Both the position numbers and the translations under genes were made by a program. Of a stretch of 64,000 nucleotides of DNA, positions 25,050 to 34,722 are shown piece by piece. The stretch's first letter is position 1. Each line of letters begins with the position of its first letter. The notes under the pieces are model-generated. The model was given only the letters and a program-made list of their open reading frames with translations, did no database searches and was not told the origin of the DNA. Origin of the DNA: Austropuccinia psidii (lineage: Eukaryota > Basidiomycota > Pucciniomycetes > Pucciniales > Sphaerophragmiaceae); NCBI GenBank assembly GCA_023105745.1, contig JALGQZ010000013.1:10225105-10289104 (forward strand), written 5' to 3'.

Positions 25050-25389
25050 TGCACCGCTGTCAGTATAAAATCTTGCTTCAGTCGCGTTAGTGTCACTTTA
25101 TAGTCACTGGATTTAGTGGGTCACGTCACGTCAGCATCAAGACAACGTCAATTGTCACATGTGTCACATGCGAATGTCACTCAAAGCCCAAACCCATTTC
25201 AACACTATTCACAATGTTCGGGTAATTTCACCTCATTGGCTTCCGCATCCCCACCTAATCCGCCCCGATGCTTTGCATGCTTACGAGCCCGCACCGCCCT
25301 CCAGATGAGACTCCGACACTGCCCCCCCATCTCCGTCCTCACCACTCCTTACGCTTTCACACCCCCGCCCATACCATCTTTATGCTCAC
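25050..25389 (+). promoter_or_regulatory. Left subterminal GTCA-rich zone of T
   Basis: About ten GTCA sites (mostly GTCAC) occur between 25050 and 25185. The right subterminal zone has the matching TGAC sites. This is typical of transposase-binding zones in CACTA-like elements, but that role is inferred. Confidence 0.5.
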
Positions 25390-26095
25390 GTGGTGCACTC
25401 CCGACATCACTTATCCTTACGCTTGCTCAAGTGCCCTCCCGATATGCTCCCGACACTGCTTACGATCATTACGCTCGCGGAGTGCACTCCCGACATGCTC
25501 CCGACATCACTTATCCTTACGCTCGCTCAAGTGCCCTCCCGACATGCTCCCGACACTGCTTATCCCTACGCTTGTGTAGTGCACTCCCGACATGCTCCCG
25601 ACATCACTTATCCTTACGCTCGCTCAAGTGCCCTCCCGATATGCTCCCGACACTGCTTACAATCATTACGCTCGCGGAGTGCACTCCCGACATGCTCCCG
25701 ACATCACTTATCCTTACGCTCGCTCAAGTGCCCTCCCGACATGCTCCCGACACTGCTTATCCTTACGCTTGTGTAGTGCCCTCCCGACATGCTCCTGACA
25801 CTGCTTATCCTTACGCTTGTGTAGTGCCCTCCCGACATGCTCCCGACACTGCTTATCCTTACGCTTGTGTAGTGCCCTCCCGACACTGCTTACCATCCTT
25901 ACGCTCGCGGAGTGCACTCCCGACATGCTCCCGACACCACTTATCCTTACGCTTGTGTAGTGCCCTCCCGACACCACTTATTCTTACGCTTGTGTGCTGC
26001 CCTCCCGACATGCTCCCGAAATCACCTATCCTTACGCTCGCGGAGTGCCTCTCAACATGCTCCCAACACGACTTATCCTTACGCTTCCATACTAC
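25390..26095 (+). repeat. 48-bp tandem array, left part of T
   Basis: About 14 imperfect units of 48 bp with core CTCCCGACATGCTCCCGACA and TCCTTACGC. As 48 is a multiple of 3, several frames stay open on both strands (for example a 346-codon frame with a 16-residue repeat). These frames are a by-product of the array and are not called as genes. Confidence 0.85.
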
Positions 26096-26103
26096 ATCCA
26101 TAG

Positions 26104-26127
26104 TGTACGGTGGCTTGTTGGCGTACA
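26104..26127. promoter_or_regulatory. 24-bp palindrome P1
   Basis: Imperfect copy: outer TGTACGG and CGTACA are kept and the centre is changed. It ends 500 bp before the start of the first T gene. Confidence 0.6.
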
Positions 26128-26495
26128 CAATGGACGCCATCACCAAAATATGCTGAGTGGCCTTCTCTGCCAACAGGAACTCAGGGGAAATTGGTCAGTA
26201 TATTCACAATGTTGTGGTTAGGGTTTAAATCATGAGACTCACAAATTAAAACCTAATAAGTGGACTATTTAAGACAAGAATTGTGTCTCCTTTTTCGCCG
26301 ACAAAACCATTTTATTTCATATCATTCAAATGGAACACTTTGCTTAGTCCTTACCTCATGAGTGTTGAATAGTTCAAAAGTTGACTTTAGTAGGTTTCTC
26401 ACTAGTCAACTTTATTCAATGTCTCACAGGGAAGTGATTTCATTTGCATGATATGAAATAAGTTGCAAAACATCGCCTCCTTCAATTTCCCGCCA

Positions 26496-26518
26496 AATCG
26501 CATTTTGCAAATGCGATT
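26496..26518. promoter_or_regulatory. Inverted repeat upstream of the first T gene
   Basis: AATCGCATTT and AAATGCGATT form 10-bp arms around a 3-nt centre, about 110 bp before the ATG at 26628. It could be a binding site or hairpin; no family is known to me. Confidence 0.4.
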
Positions 26519-26627
26519 ATTTTACTTGCACCTTTTTTCTTCAATTTGGATCTTTTTATTCAAAAATTTTCAAACAAGTTATCAATCAACTCGTCACCAT
26601 CTATTTGCTTAATAAACTACCTCCGCT

Positions 26628-28867
26628 ATGGCCCGAACCCCGGGAAATTCAACTGAATTCAATGAACGACCAACTTCAGCCCCAGAGAGTGGAAGTGAAA
26701 TCTCTGATATGGCCAGTAGTCGTGAATTAGGAATTGAAGTAGAGAGCCAGTCACATGAAGATAATCAAGATCCACCAGTTCTTCCAGAATGTGAGTATAC
26801 ATCCATCTTGAGTATTTCTAATCTCTCAAAACCTGATATTGTGTCATAGCCTTTATTTCAGGTCAACCTCCAAGCTCTCAGAAACCGAATTTTAAAACTT
26901 ATGAGAAGGAAAAGACTGTTGAACCTTGTGCACCGACAGAAGATGATGGGCAAGATGATGTAATTTTCAGTGGGGAGGTGGAAATTATATCCAAGGAACA
27001 ATTTGTCTCCAACATTGCTCAAACAATCCCAAGGCTCGAAAAAATTCAAAATGATAGTAAAATTCCTGATTATGTGCGTCAAAAGATTGCTGAAGCCATG
27101 AGCCTCCTCAAAATGGATTTGAACCGTAAGTCCATTAATAATTCAAAACAAAATTGATAAAAATAGCTGCTTACAATATATGGGCAGGTGTGGAGGTGGG
27201 AGAATCTCTACCTGAAGGATCTCGAGTCGTAATTGGATTTCCAGGCAAAGGATTAGGAAAAAGACCAAATATACATGCAACCAAAAAAACAAACAAAAAA
27301 CGCTGTACCTTTGAAGCCGCAAACGATTCTCGCGATCAAGGTCATGAAATTATCAATGTTGAAGGGGACCATATTGATAATCAACCTCCGCATACTGAAC
27401 CCCCCCAATACTCAATGAAACAATCCATGATGAAGCTCCACATACTGAAAGCCCCCCGATACCCAATGAAAAAATGCATGATGCAACCCCTCCCGCCTCT
27501 CCTTGGAATATTCAAGCCTTTCAAGAAAGGGAAACAATTAAACATGATAAAATGGGACGAGATATGACTGATATAATTCCCGACGCTGAGCCCGAAGTGT
27601 CATCCGCTGCAAATTTTCAAGGAATATTTTTATCCCGCATGGAAGAGTTTGCAGGCATTTTGAATTATCATTCCAATATTTCTCAAAAATCATGGAAAAG
27701 GGGGCTTGATAATATCAATAGGATTTACAAAAATAGATGGGACAATTTACCAACAAAGGATGCTCATACATTCCTGCCCGTTGGTATTAAGGTGATCAGT
27801 AACCGAGATCTTAAGATGTCGGCTTGGCTGCAGGACCTTGAGATGGCAGGTGAGTTTTTTTTCATCTTTGTGCATGATACTTGATTATTGGCTGTTGACT
27901 GGTGATATAAATTGCAATATACAGGGTTAGATTTTTTTAAGCCAACCGAAACAGAAGCGTTTTTTGATCACAACATTTGGAATCTCAAATTGATGAAGGA
28001 ATCAGCTAAACCTCCAGATAATCTCCCAAAATCTGAACACTCCTTCTTCAAAATGGTTCAGAGCCTTATTTACCCCGCGAATCCAGTTAAACATTTTTGG
28101 GCAAATGTTATGTTTGAATCCATTAGTTTAGTCTCACACGATGTGATTGCACCCAAACCATATGTTGCACCAACATCAAATTTGACCGATCCTCTTGGAC
28201 TCTAACGCGGAGCAGTTGAATACCTTGCCTCCTGCTTGAGTAAATCGAAGCAACGTGCAACCCAACTCAGCATTGAAGGTGGCGGGGCTGACAATGAGAT
28301 ATCCACAAAGCCACACAAGAACCTGGAGGATCTAATGGATACAGTTATCCATTTGATGACTGCGTACAACATGGTACGTGCACATACAAAGGTCGAAGTT
28401 AATGGCATCAAAGGCAAACTCACAAACTCAAAAAAAATGAGGCCATCAAAGATCTTTTGGCGTGTCACAAGAATATTGGAATAAATCGAATTTGCTATGG
28501 TATATTAGCGGCATTCTGTGCGGTGGGGGTTCGTGGTTTGATGGTATGCTCAGATGACTGGAGAACAAGCTCAGTTAAAGGGGCTTTAGCACTAATTGAC
28601 ATTTCCGAAAAACTTTCAGAGGGTAAAAATCTAGTGGAGCCAGTGTGGCTACGTACTAATAAGTATATATGTCATTTACTGAATAAAAGTTTCTTCTCAT
28701 CAGAGTCTTTTAACCCCACTGTACCTCTTAGATTTGAATTTGCACGATGCTTAGTATTAGACTTTGGTGATGCCTGGGTGGCGAAACGCGGTCTTGGTTC
28801 AAGTGATGAGGTCACCTTGACGGTACCCAGGTCAGCTAAACTCACAACCAGGATTGACCCGTTTTAG
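26628..28867 (+). pseudogene. Unknown T gene 1, intron-containing, with two frameshifts and a stop
   Basis: I do not recognise the product. Exons by GT..AG and phase: 26628-26790, 26862-27125, 27188-27849, 27925-28867. The N-terminal region is acidic and polar. After it comes a PHTE..P.NE..HD motif repeated twice (about 27390-27480), then a conserved-looking domain (SWKRGLDNINRIYKNRWDNL, HSFFKMVQSLIYPANPVKHFW, GINRICYGILAAFCAVGVRG). Three faults: the 7-C run at 27400-27406 needs one more C, a TAA lies in frame at 28203-28205, and the 8-A run near 28430-28438 needs an indel. Two of the three are homopolymers, so assembly error is possible. Upstream it has palindrome P1; downstream comes P2 and the TET/JBP gene. 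Confidence 0.65.
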
Positions 28868-29444
28868 ATTAGCTTTGTACTAGATAGATTGTAATTTATT
28901 TTTGCAAAGTTATTTATGAATTTAATAATCATGACTTCCTATCCTACTACTGCCCGGATGCCACAGTCTGAGTACCAATAGTAATTGTACGGCGGCATGC
29001 TCCCGTACATCATTGCAAAGACTCCGACAAGACGCAAGCTGAGTCAGGCGTTGTGCCCGCGAGTAGCACACGCGGGGGCATTGCGGGAAGTCGCGTTTAT
29101 CACTTCCCGCCAGTCCATAATAGGCAAAAGGTTCCTGTGTCTTTCAAGAGGAGTAGGATAACTAGGGATCCGCAGCAGGATGCATATTGCATTTGCGTGT
29201 GCTTGCAATATTCCAAATGGTTGGATTGGAAAGTGATTGCATGGGAACATCAATATGTCAAATTGAATAATGCACTATCCACTGCAGTTTTCAGGTTCAG
29301 GTATTTGAGATTGCGAATTCGCAAAGGTCAGGTGTGATCTTTCTTTTTAGCCGCAATCAAAAAAGATTCATCAACCGCAATTCAATTTAGGTGATATTAA
29401 TAAATCAGTAATCATTCGGTTTCATTTCATTTTCTGCTGAAAGC
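28868..29444 (+). promoter_or_regulatory. Intergenic region between T gene 1 and TET/JBP with hairpins
   Basis: Besides palindrome P2 it holds CCCGCG/CGCGGG arms (29056-29061, 29071-29076) and 9-bp arms GCGGGAAGT/ACTTCCCGC (29083-29091, 29102-29110). I see no gene; the short frame at 29053-29337 has no recognisable content. Confidence 0.5.
28986..29009. promoter_or_regulatory. 24-bp palindrome P2
   Basis: Half-site TGTACGGCGGCA followed by its near reverse complement. It contains CGG-N10-CCG, a spacing used by some Zn2Cys6 factors. It ends 435 bp before the TET/JBP start. Confidence 0.65.
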
Positions 29445-30827
29445 ATGCCATTCACGAAAAAAGGAAAAGAGCGTAAAAGGGAACTCGCGAGAAAGCGACG
29501 GGCTGAGGAAGGAAAGTGTGAGTTTCTCGCTTAATCTCAGTGTATATATATGCTTCCACATTTATGTGGCACCCTCATTGAGCCCCACGGAAGAACATTG
29601 GCTTTAGTCGGTTCAGATTGTGCCAATGTCATGTGGGCTCCAACAGGGAAGTCAAAGGATGTGTGCCGAAGAAAGCTCCTTGGGCATTGGGCACCATTCT
29701 GGACTCAAAACTCCTTAGCTTCAAATGGCAGGAAGCAGTATCTGATATCTTGTCTGCTTCAACACAAAGTGATCCCTCAACCACTCGGGAATAGTCGGAC
29801 ATCCCAAAAGATAAATGAGGGCAAAACCACCCGAAAGCAGATGTTTTTTTCCTCCTCTCGACCAACAGCACAAATATTAATGCCAGTATCAGCAAATATG
29901 ATCCCAAGTGAAATTCGGAGCCTTGTGGATGTCAATCAGATCAAACGCATTCACTTTGGCCGTGTGGCAATTTTCTCTTCAACCGGATTACTCATTGCCC
30001 TTGTTGAATTCCGACCATTCACAACAATGAGTGAAGTCGAGGTCAATCAATGGGATGAATTATCACAATTCTTATTTCGCGAAAAGAGGTTCACTGACCC
30101 TATTGCAACAAATGGAGCATTACTGGAGGGATTTATGTTCGCAATTGGGTGGCGCAAATGCACCACAAAGAATGAACAATTTGGTCTGTATGGAAGTGCT
30201 GGCAAAATTGAAAATGCAAAAGATGAATGGCGGGACCGAGGGGCCAATCTTAGCTCGGTGGGTCGCATTCTAGGTCAATCCTTACGATATGTTGGGGATA
30301 ATTTATTTCAGAAGATTCAAAATTGCTACAACTCATTGGGGGTTCCGTCTTTTGATCAAGTCAAGTATGAAGGCAATAATCCCGCAAATCAGGGTGCATG
30401 TGAGTTTGCTTCGGCACTCACTTTCACCATGAATGGATTCAAAAACTCACCTCATCTTGATAAGGATGCATCACTGTATGCTTCGGGATGGTGGTTTCAA
30501 GCTGATAAGGAGACTGGCCAAATTCAAAGAGATGCATCAAAGCGGTGTACAGGGGGGAAATTGATTTTCCCAAATGAGCATTTTTCGATTGATCTATCCG
30601 ATTGTCATGGGCTCATTCAGGTAGTGTGGGGCAGCAGTACATTTCTTCATTATACTGATCCAGCACAGGACAACGAAAGCACGACACTAATGGGTATGTC
30701 CGCACAATGCTCAAGGAGGTTGGCAAAAACAATGTGCCGAAAAAGCCACGGCTATTATGAGATTGGCGAGGGAGCGGCCTATCAAATCAGGGATGGTAAT
30801 ACAATCTCAGCCCAATTCAAAGAGTGA
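29445..30827 (+). CDS. TET/JBP-like 2OG-Fe(II) dioxygenase (T gene 2)
   Basis: The family oxidises methylated pyrimidines in DNA using Fe(II) and 2-oxoglutarate. A basic first exon 29445-29517 (MPFTKKGKERKRELARKRR) has donor GTGAGT. Acceptors ending at 29607, 29616 or 29646 all keep frame; 29607 gives about 430 residues. Signature in the C-terminal half: HLD (Fe ligands His at 30453, Asp at 30459) in SPHLDKDASLYASGWWF, GGKLIFPNEHFSIDLS, VVWGSSTFLHYT with the second His at 30648, then TLMGMSAQ. At the position where relatives carry the 2OG-binding Arg before G.S.Q, this copy seems to have Leu (30687, CTA), so activity is doubtful. The N-terminal half is not assigned. Expanded TET/JBP genes in basidiomycetes are usually tied to KDZ transposons; here the linked transposase is tnp2-like. 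Confidence 0.82.
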
Positions 30828-30956
30828 GGCAGTCGGAATAGCAGCGTGATTGGTAGATAATGGTGGGGTAAGGCAGAGGACAATATACACCAGGATTGGA
30901 TGGTTTCGAGTGCGGGAGATGGGGTGTCTCACATGAAAAAGGGGTGAAGTGGATTA

Positions 30957-30980
30957 TGTACGGAGGCATGCCATCGTACA
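30957..30980. promoter_or_regulatory. 24-bp palindrome P3
   Basis: TGTACGGAGGCA then TGCCATCGTACA. It lies 130 bp after the TET/JBP stop and just before the 40-bp array. Confidence 0.65.
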
Positions 30981-31014
30981 TATGCCAGTTTTGTTGCTCT
31001 TGTCCAGGATCCCA

Positions 31015-31620
31015 ACGCTTCACACGCGAATGCTTATGCTTGTGCAGGTTCCGACAATGCTAAAAGTTCCTTACGCCTATGCGGGCTACCGACGCTTCAC
31101 ACGCCAATCCTTACGCCTGTGCAGGTTCCAGACAGCTCACACGCCAATCCTTACGCCTGTGCAGGCTACCGACGCTTCACACGCCAATCCTTACGCCTGT
31201 GCAGGTTCCTGACAGCTCACATGCCAATCCTTACGCCTGTGCAGGCTCCCGAAAGCTCACACGCCAATCCTTACGTCTGTGCAGGCTCCCAACAGCTCAC
31301 ACGCCAATCCTTAGGCTTGTGAAGGTTGCCAACAATGCTGACAATTTCTTACGCCTGTGCAGGCTCCCGAAAATTCACACGCCAATCCTTACGCCTGTGC
31401 AGGCTCCCGACAGCTCACACGCGAATCCTTAGGCTTGTGAAGGATGCCAACAATGCTGACAATTTCTTATGCCTGTGCAGGCTCCCGACAATTCACACGC
31501 CAATCCTTTCACCTGTGCAGGCTCCCAACAGCTCACACGCCAATCCTTACGCCTTTTCAGGCTCCCGACAGCTCACACGCCAATCGTTACGCTTGTGAAG
31601 GTTCCCGACAATTTAAACAA
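31015..31620 (+). repeat. 40-bp tandem array, centre of T
   Basis: About 15 imperfect units of 40 bp with AGGCTCCCGACAGCTCACAC, then GCCAATCCTTACGCCTGTGC. It shares CTCCCGACA and ATCCTTACGC with the left 48-bp array and CACACGCCAAT with the right 30-bp array. The open frames (30949-31632) are repeat artefacts. There are no unique spacers, so it is not CRISPR-like. Confidence 0.85.
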
Positions 31621-32031
31621 TTCAATACATGACTAAGATTAATAGCGTGTGACCATAGGAACGGCAATTTCTCATGAATCTGGAGTGGATTTCTCACATG
31701 CCGGAACCTCCCGCTTTTTTACAGTTAAGATTTGATATGGCTCTAAACAATGGAGGAAGAAAATATAGGAGGCAGGAATGGTGACTATTGGCGCATTTTT
31801 GGCAAAAGATTTTCTCACATACAAATACTAACTCAAACTTTTGGTGGGGCACTTACAAAAATTATTCTCACACAATAGTAAATATGAATCATTGAGGAAT
31901 TATAATAAATTCACGTGAACAAAGAACGTAAGAGAAATTGAAAATATCTTTCATTCAATACAAATAATTTATCTAAAGGAGTGTATTACAAAAGGTAAAA
32001 AGAGGAAAGAATACGATTTTTTTTGTGGATT
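31621..32031. other. Intergenic region, no gene seen
   Basis: AT-rich sequence between the 40-bp array and the 3' end of the Zn2Cys6 gene. I see no coding frame or repeat here. Confidence 0.6.
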
Positions 32032-33394
32032 TTATTTTTCTAAGAATTTAGAGACTATCCTGGTGATGTCCTCCATTGGATAAGCCTCCATCCCCTCGCC
32101 AAGGAGGGAGTTTAGTTCCTCCCGGAATTCCCGGTGCATCTCATTTCGATGAGTTGCATCCACGAAAGGAATCATGTGGAGCAACTGACGATGCTCCAAC
32201 AAGATTTGGGTGATCAATTCGTGGACGATGGCTCGAGGAATCATTATTATCGGGCGCAGGTTGGTGAATTCCTGGCGAGCGTCATCGTAGGAATGAGAGG
32301 AGCTTGGCACCGGGGGGGAGGAGGCGGTTGGGTTCTCGGCGTCAATGGGAGGGATATCCGGGGAAGGAGTGGTGGGAGGGGGAACAGGAGGGGAAGGTGG
32401 GGGAGTGGGTGAAGAAGAAGGTGGAGGGGGAGGGGGGGATCCGACTGGCGTATCGTCGATGATGATAATTGAGCGGGGAGTTGCGGGACAAGCTGGAGAT
32501 GGTCGAAGGCGGGGTGAGGAAAAGTTGAGTTGAGTTAAGCAAATGAAATAGGGACTTACCAAAAGGTTCCTCCGTTGATTGTGTAGGAGCCACCTCAGGT
32601 TGAGGCTCACGAGTCGCAATGTCCTCAGGTGGTTCGGAGGATGGACTCGGGCCAGGAATAGGTGGCTCATCGTGCTGGGAGGCTTCTACAAAAGGAGGAA
32701 GAGTCAGTTAACTTGATGCAAAAGTGAAAATGAGAAAAGAGAAAGTTGGCTGCTTACCGCGGAATAAGTCCTCAGACCATCGGGTGCCACTCGGCCCTGG
32801 AGTGGGTTGCCGCGGGGTTTGCTCGCGAGGCAAAGTAGGAACGGGAGAGTCTTGTCGGGGGGGATTCGGGGGGTTTGGTTCTATGAGTAATGGAAAAAAG
32901 TTAGTATTATTGCGTGAAGATGATTGAGATAAGGAGGAGAAAGAAAACTTACGTTGGCGTTTGAATCCCATCGGTGACAAGACATGGTGACGATCAGCCC
33001 AAGCTCGAATGTCCTCTTTCCATCGCCATCCTTCATTGGCCGGATAATCACTTCGCTCAGGTCGAGGAGTGAAGTGACCATCGGATGGTGGCCTAGGAGG
33101 GGGGGTGGACAAATCGATGCTTGAGGGGACTGGGCTGATTGACCTGAATCGTTCCCGCTGGCCTGTTTGGGGTCGCGGGGTCCACTCATGCTCGGGAATG
33201 GTTTCATCATCATCGGCCACAAAGGAGTCCTGGCAAGGGCGTCTTGGGCGGGAACTCCTCTGGCCGCGGGGTCGGAAGGGGCGGACGACGAACGAACATT
33301 TCTTGTGTGCTTGTCGGCAAGCATCACAAGCGTCGGTCGTCGTCGAGGAACGAATGCAGGGGATACCCCGCTTGGTGCATAACGTGCACGACAT
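32032..33394 (-). CDS. Zn2Cys6 zinc-cluster protein (T gene 3)
   Basis: Four exons on the minus strand: 33394-32953, 32880-32758, 32685-32560, 32492-32032. The GT..AG introns keep phase exactly and give 383 residues. The N-terminus has the fungal binuclear cluster C3-x2-C6-x6-C13-x9-C23-x2-C26-x6-C33, at the very start as in many fungal transcription factors, followed by a basic RPRGQRSSRPRR stretch. The middle is Pro/Ser-rich with a run of prolines (about residue 240), and the C-terminal 75 residues (IPRAIVHELITQILLEHRQLLHMIPFVD and LGEGMEAYPMED) look folded and helical. Such proteins usually bind inverted or direct CGG triplets. It could regulate element genes. No other domain is recognised, and the fungal-TF middle-homology domain is not evident. 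Confidence 0.78.
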
Positions 33395-33974
33395 CTAAAA
33401 ACAAATCAAAACAGGTTAGTAACTGAATAGAAAGTAAGCAATCAAGAAAGAAAAGGAAGACATACGATGATTTATAATTTTAAAACGGAATTCAAATTAA
33501 AAAAGCGCTAGTAGGAGGTTTTTAAAAGTCTAGAAGAGAGTCGTGAAGAAAGGGAATTATTAATATCGGATCATAATGTTGACAAAAGCTTAATTGGAGA
33601 AAACGTACAAAGTAGATAGAAGTGGGGTTCTGAAAGTATTATCAGGAAAAACAAAAAGCGAGCAGGAAGGGGAGTGGGGTTAGTCGAGTGCGAAAGAAAA
33701 GACTGGAAAGGCAGGAAGACAAGGGGGAATACGCACAAGAAGGACAAATGCGGGTGAGGTTGAACAAAGTGGAGCGGGTGAGAGAGAAAGTGAAGTGCGT
33801 GTTGTGTGAAGATGGTCTTTTATACCATGGTGAAGCTGAGACGATCTCAGCAGTTTCAGCAGCCGCAAAAGTCTCAGCTTCAAGGCGTGTGGGCAAAATT
33901 GAAGCTGAGTCTCAGCGAATGCTGCAACTGAGAAGTGAAATGCTTGCGTGAGGCAGAAGAACAATGGGGGTCTG
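33395..33974 (-). promoter_or_regulatory. Upstream region of the Zn2Cys6 gene
   Basis: Purine-rich 5' region. From about 33836 it holds paired CTGAG/CTCAG motifs (33836, 33846, 33873, 33905, 33911, 33928) that continue to about 34990. The frames at 33642-33988 are not credible genes. Confidence 0.4.
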
Positions 33975-34348
33975 GCTGAGTATTGCAATTTATTGAATTG
34001 TCAAGCTGAGTCAAATCCCCTTTCTTTCCTTAAATTGCCACCCAATCACCCAGGAGGGTGGGCGTGAGGCCCTTGTTGAATGTGCATTGTGGGTGCAATG
34101 CACAAGTGACCCATGCAGATATGCACCCGGTGCATTTGGTCACAAGTGACCACGGCAAGATCACCGGCCTTATGGCCTGGTGATAGTATTTGAACAAAGG
34201 GGGGGGGCTGCAAGACAAGTGAATACAGCGTGAGCTTGCCTCGACCCATTGCTCAGGTTTGCTTTCGGGTCATAATTGAAATGCTCAGTGGCTGAACATT
34301 TTAACTGCACAGTAATTGAACAATTGATATAACAAGATCAAATGCACC
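33975..34348 (+). repeat. 374-bp direct repeat, copy 1
   Basis: Starts GCTGAGTATTGCAATT and is followed directly by copy 2. It contains the hairpin ATCACCGGCC/GGCCTGGTGAT at about 34159-34184, a TGCACCCGGTGCA palindrome, and a G-run. Non-coding. Confidence 0.85.
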
Positions 34349-34722
34349 GCTGAGTATTGCAATTCATTGAATTGTCAAGCTGAGTCAAATCCCCTTTGTT
34401 TCCTTAAATAGCCACCCGATCACCCAGGAGGGTGGTCGTGAGGCCCATGTTGAATGTGCATTTTGGGTGCAATGCACAAGTGACCCATGCAGAAAAGCAC
34501 CCGGTGCATTTGGTCACAAGTGACCGTGGCGAGATTACCGGCCATATGGCCTGGTAATAGTATGTGAACAAAGGGGGGGGCTGTAAGACAAGTGAATACA
34601 GCGTGAGCTTGCCTCGACCCATTGCTCAGGTTTGCTTTTGGGTCATAATTGAAATGCTCAGTGGCTGAACATTGGAATTGCACAGTGATTGAACTATAGA
34701 TATAACAATATCAAATGCATCA
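34349..34722 (+). repeat. 374-bp direct repeat, copy 2
   Basis: Same order as copy 1, with scattered substitutions. The hairpin arms read ATTACCGGCC and GGCCTGGTAAT: the third base C and its partner G have both changed, so pairing is kept. Confidence 0.85.

Noticed and set aside
25116..26156. 346-codon frame and several others with 16-residue repeats
   Set aside because: They arise because the 48-bp tandem unit is a multiple of three; frames are open on both strands and there is no intron or domain evidence.
31015..31620. CRISPR-like repeat array
   Set aside because: Units are contiguous and degenerate with no unique spacers, and the context is eukaryotic.
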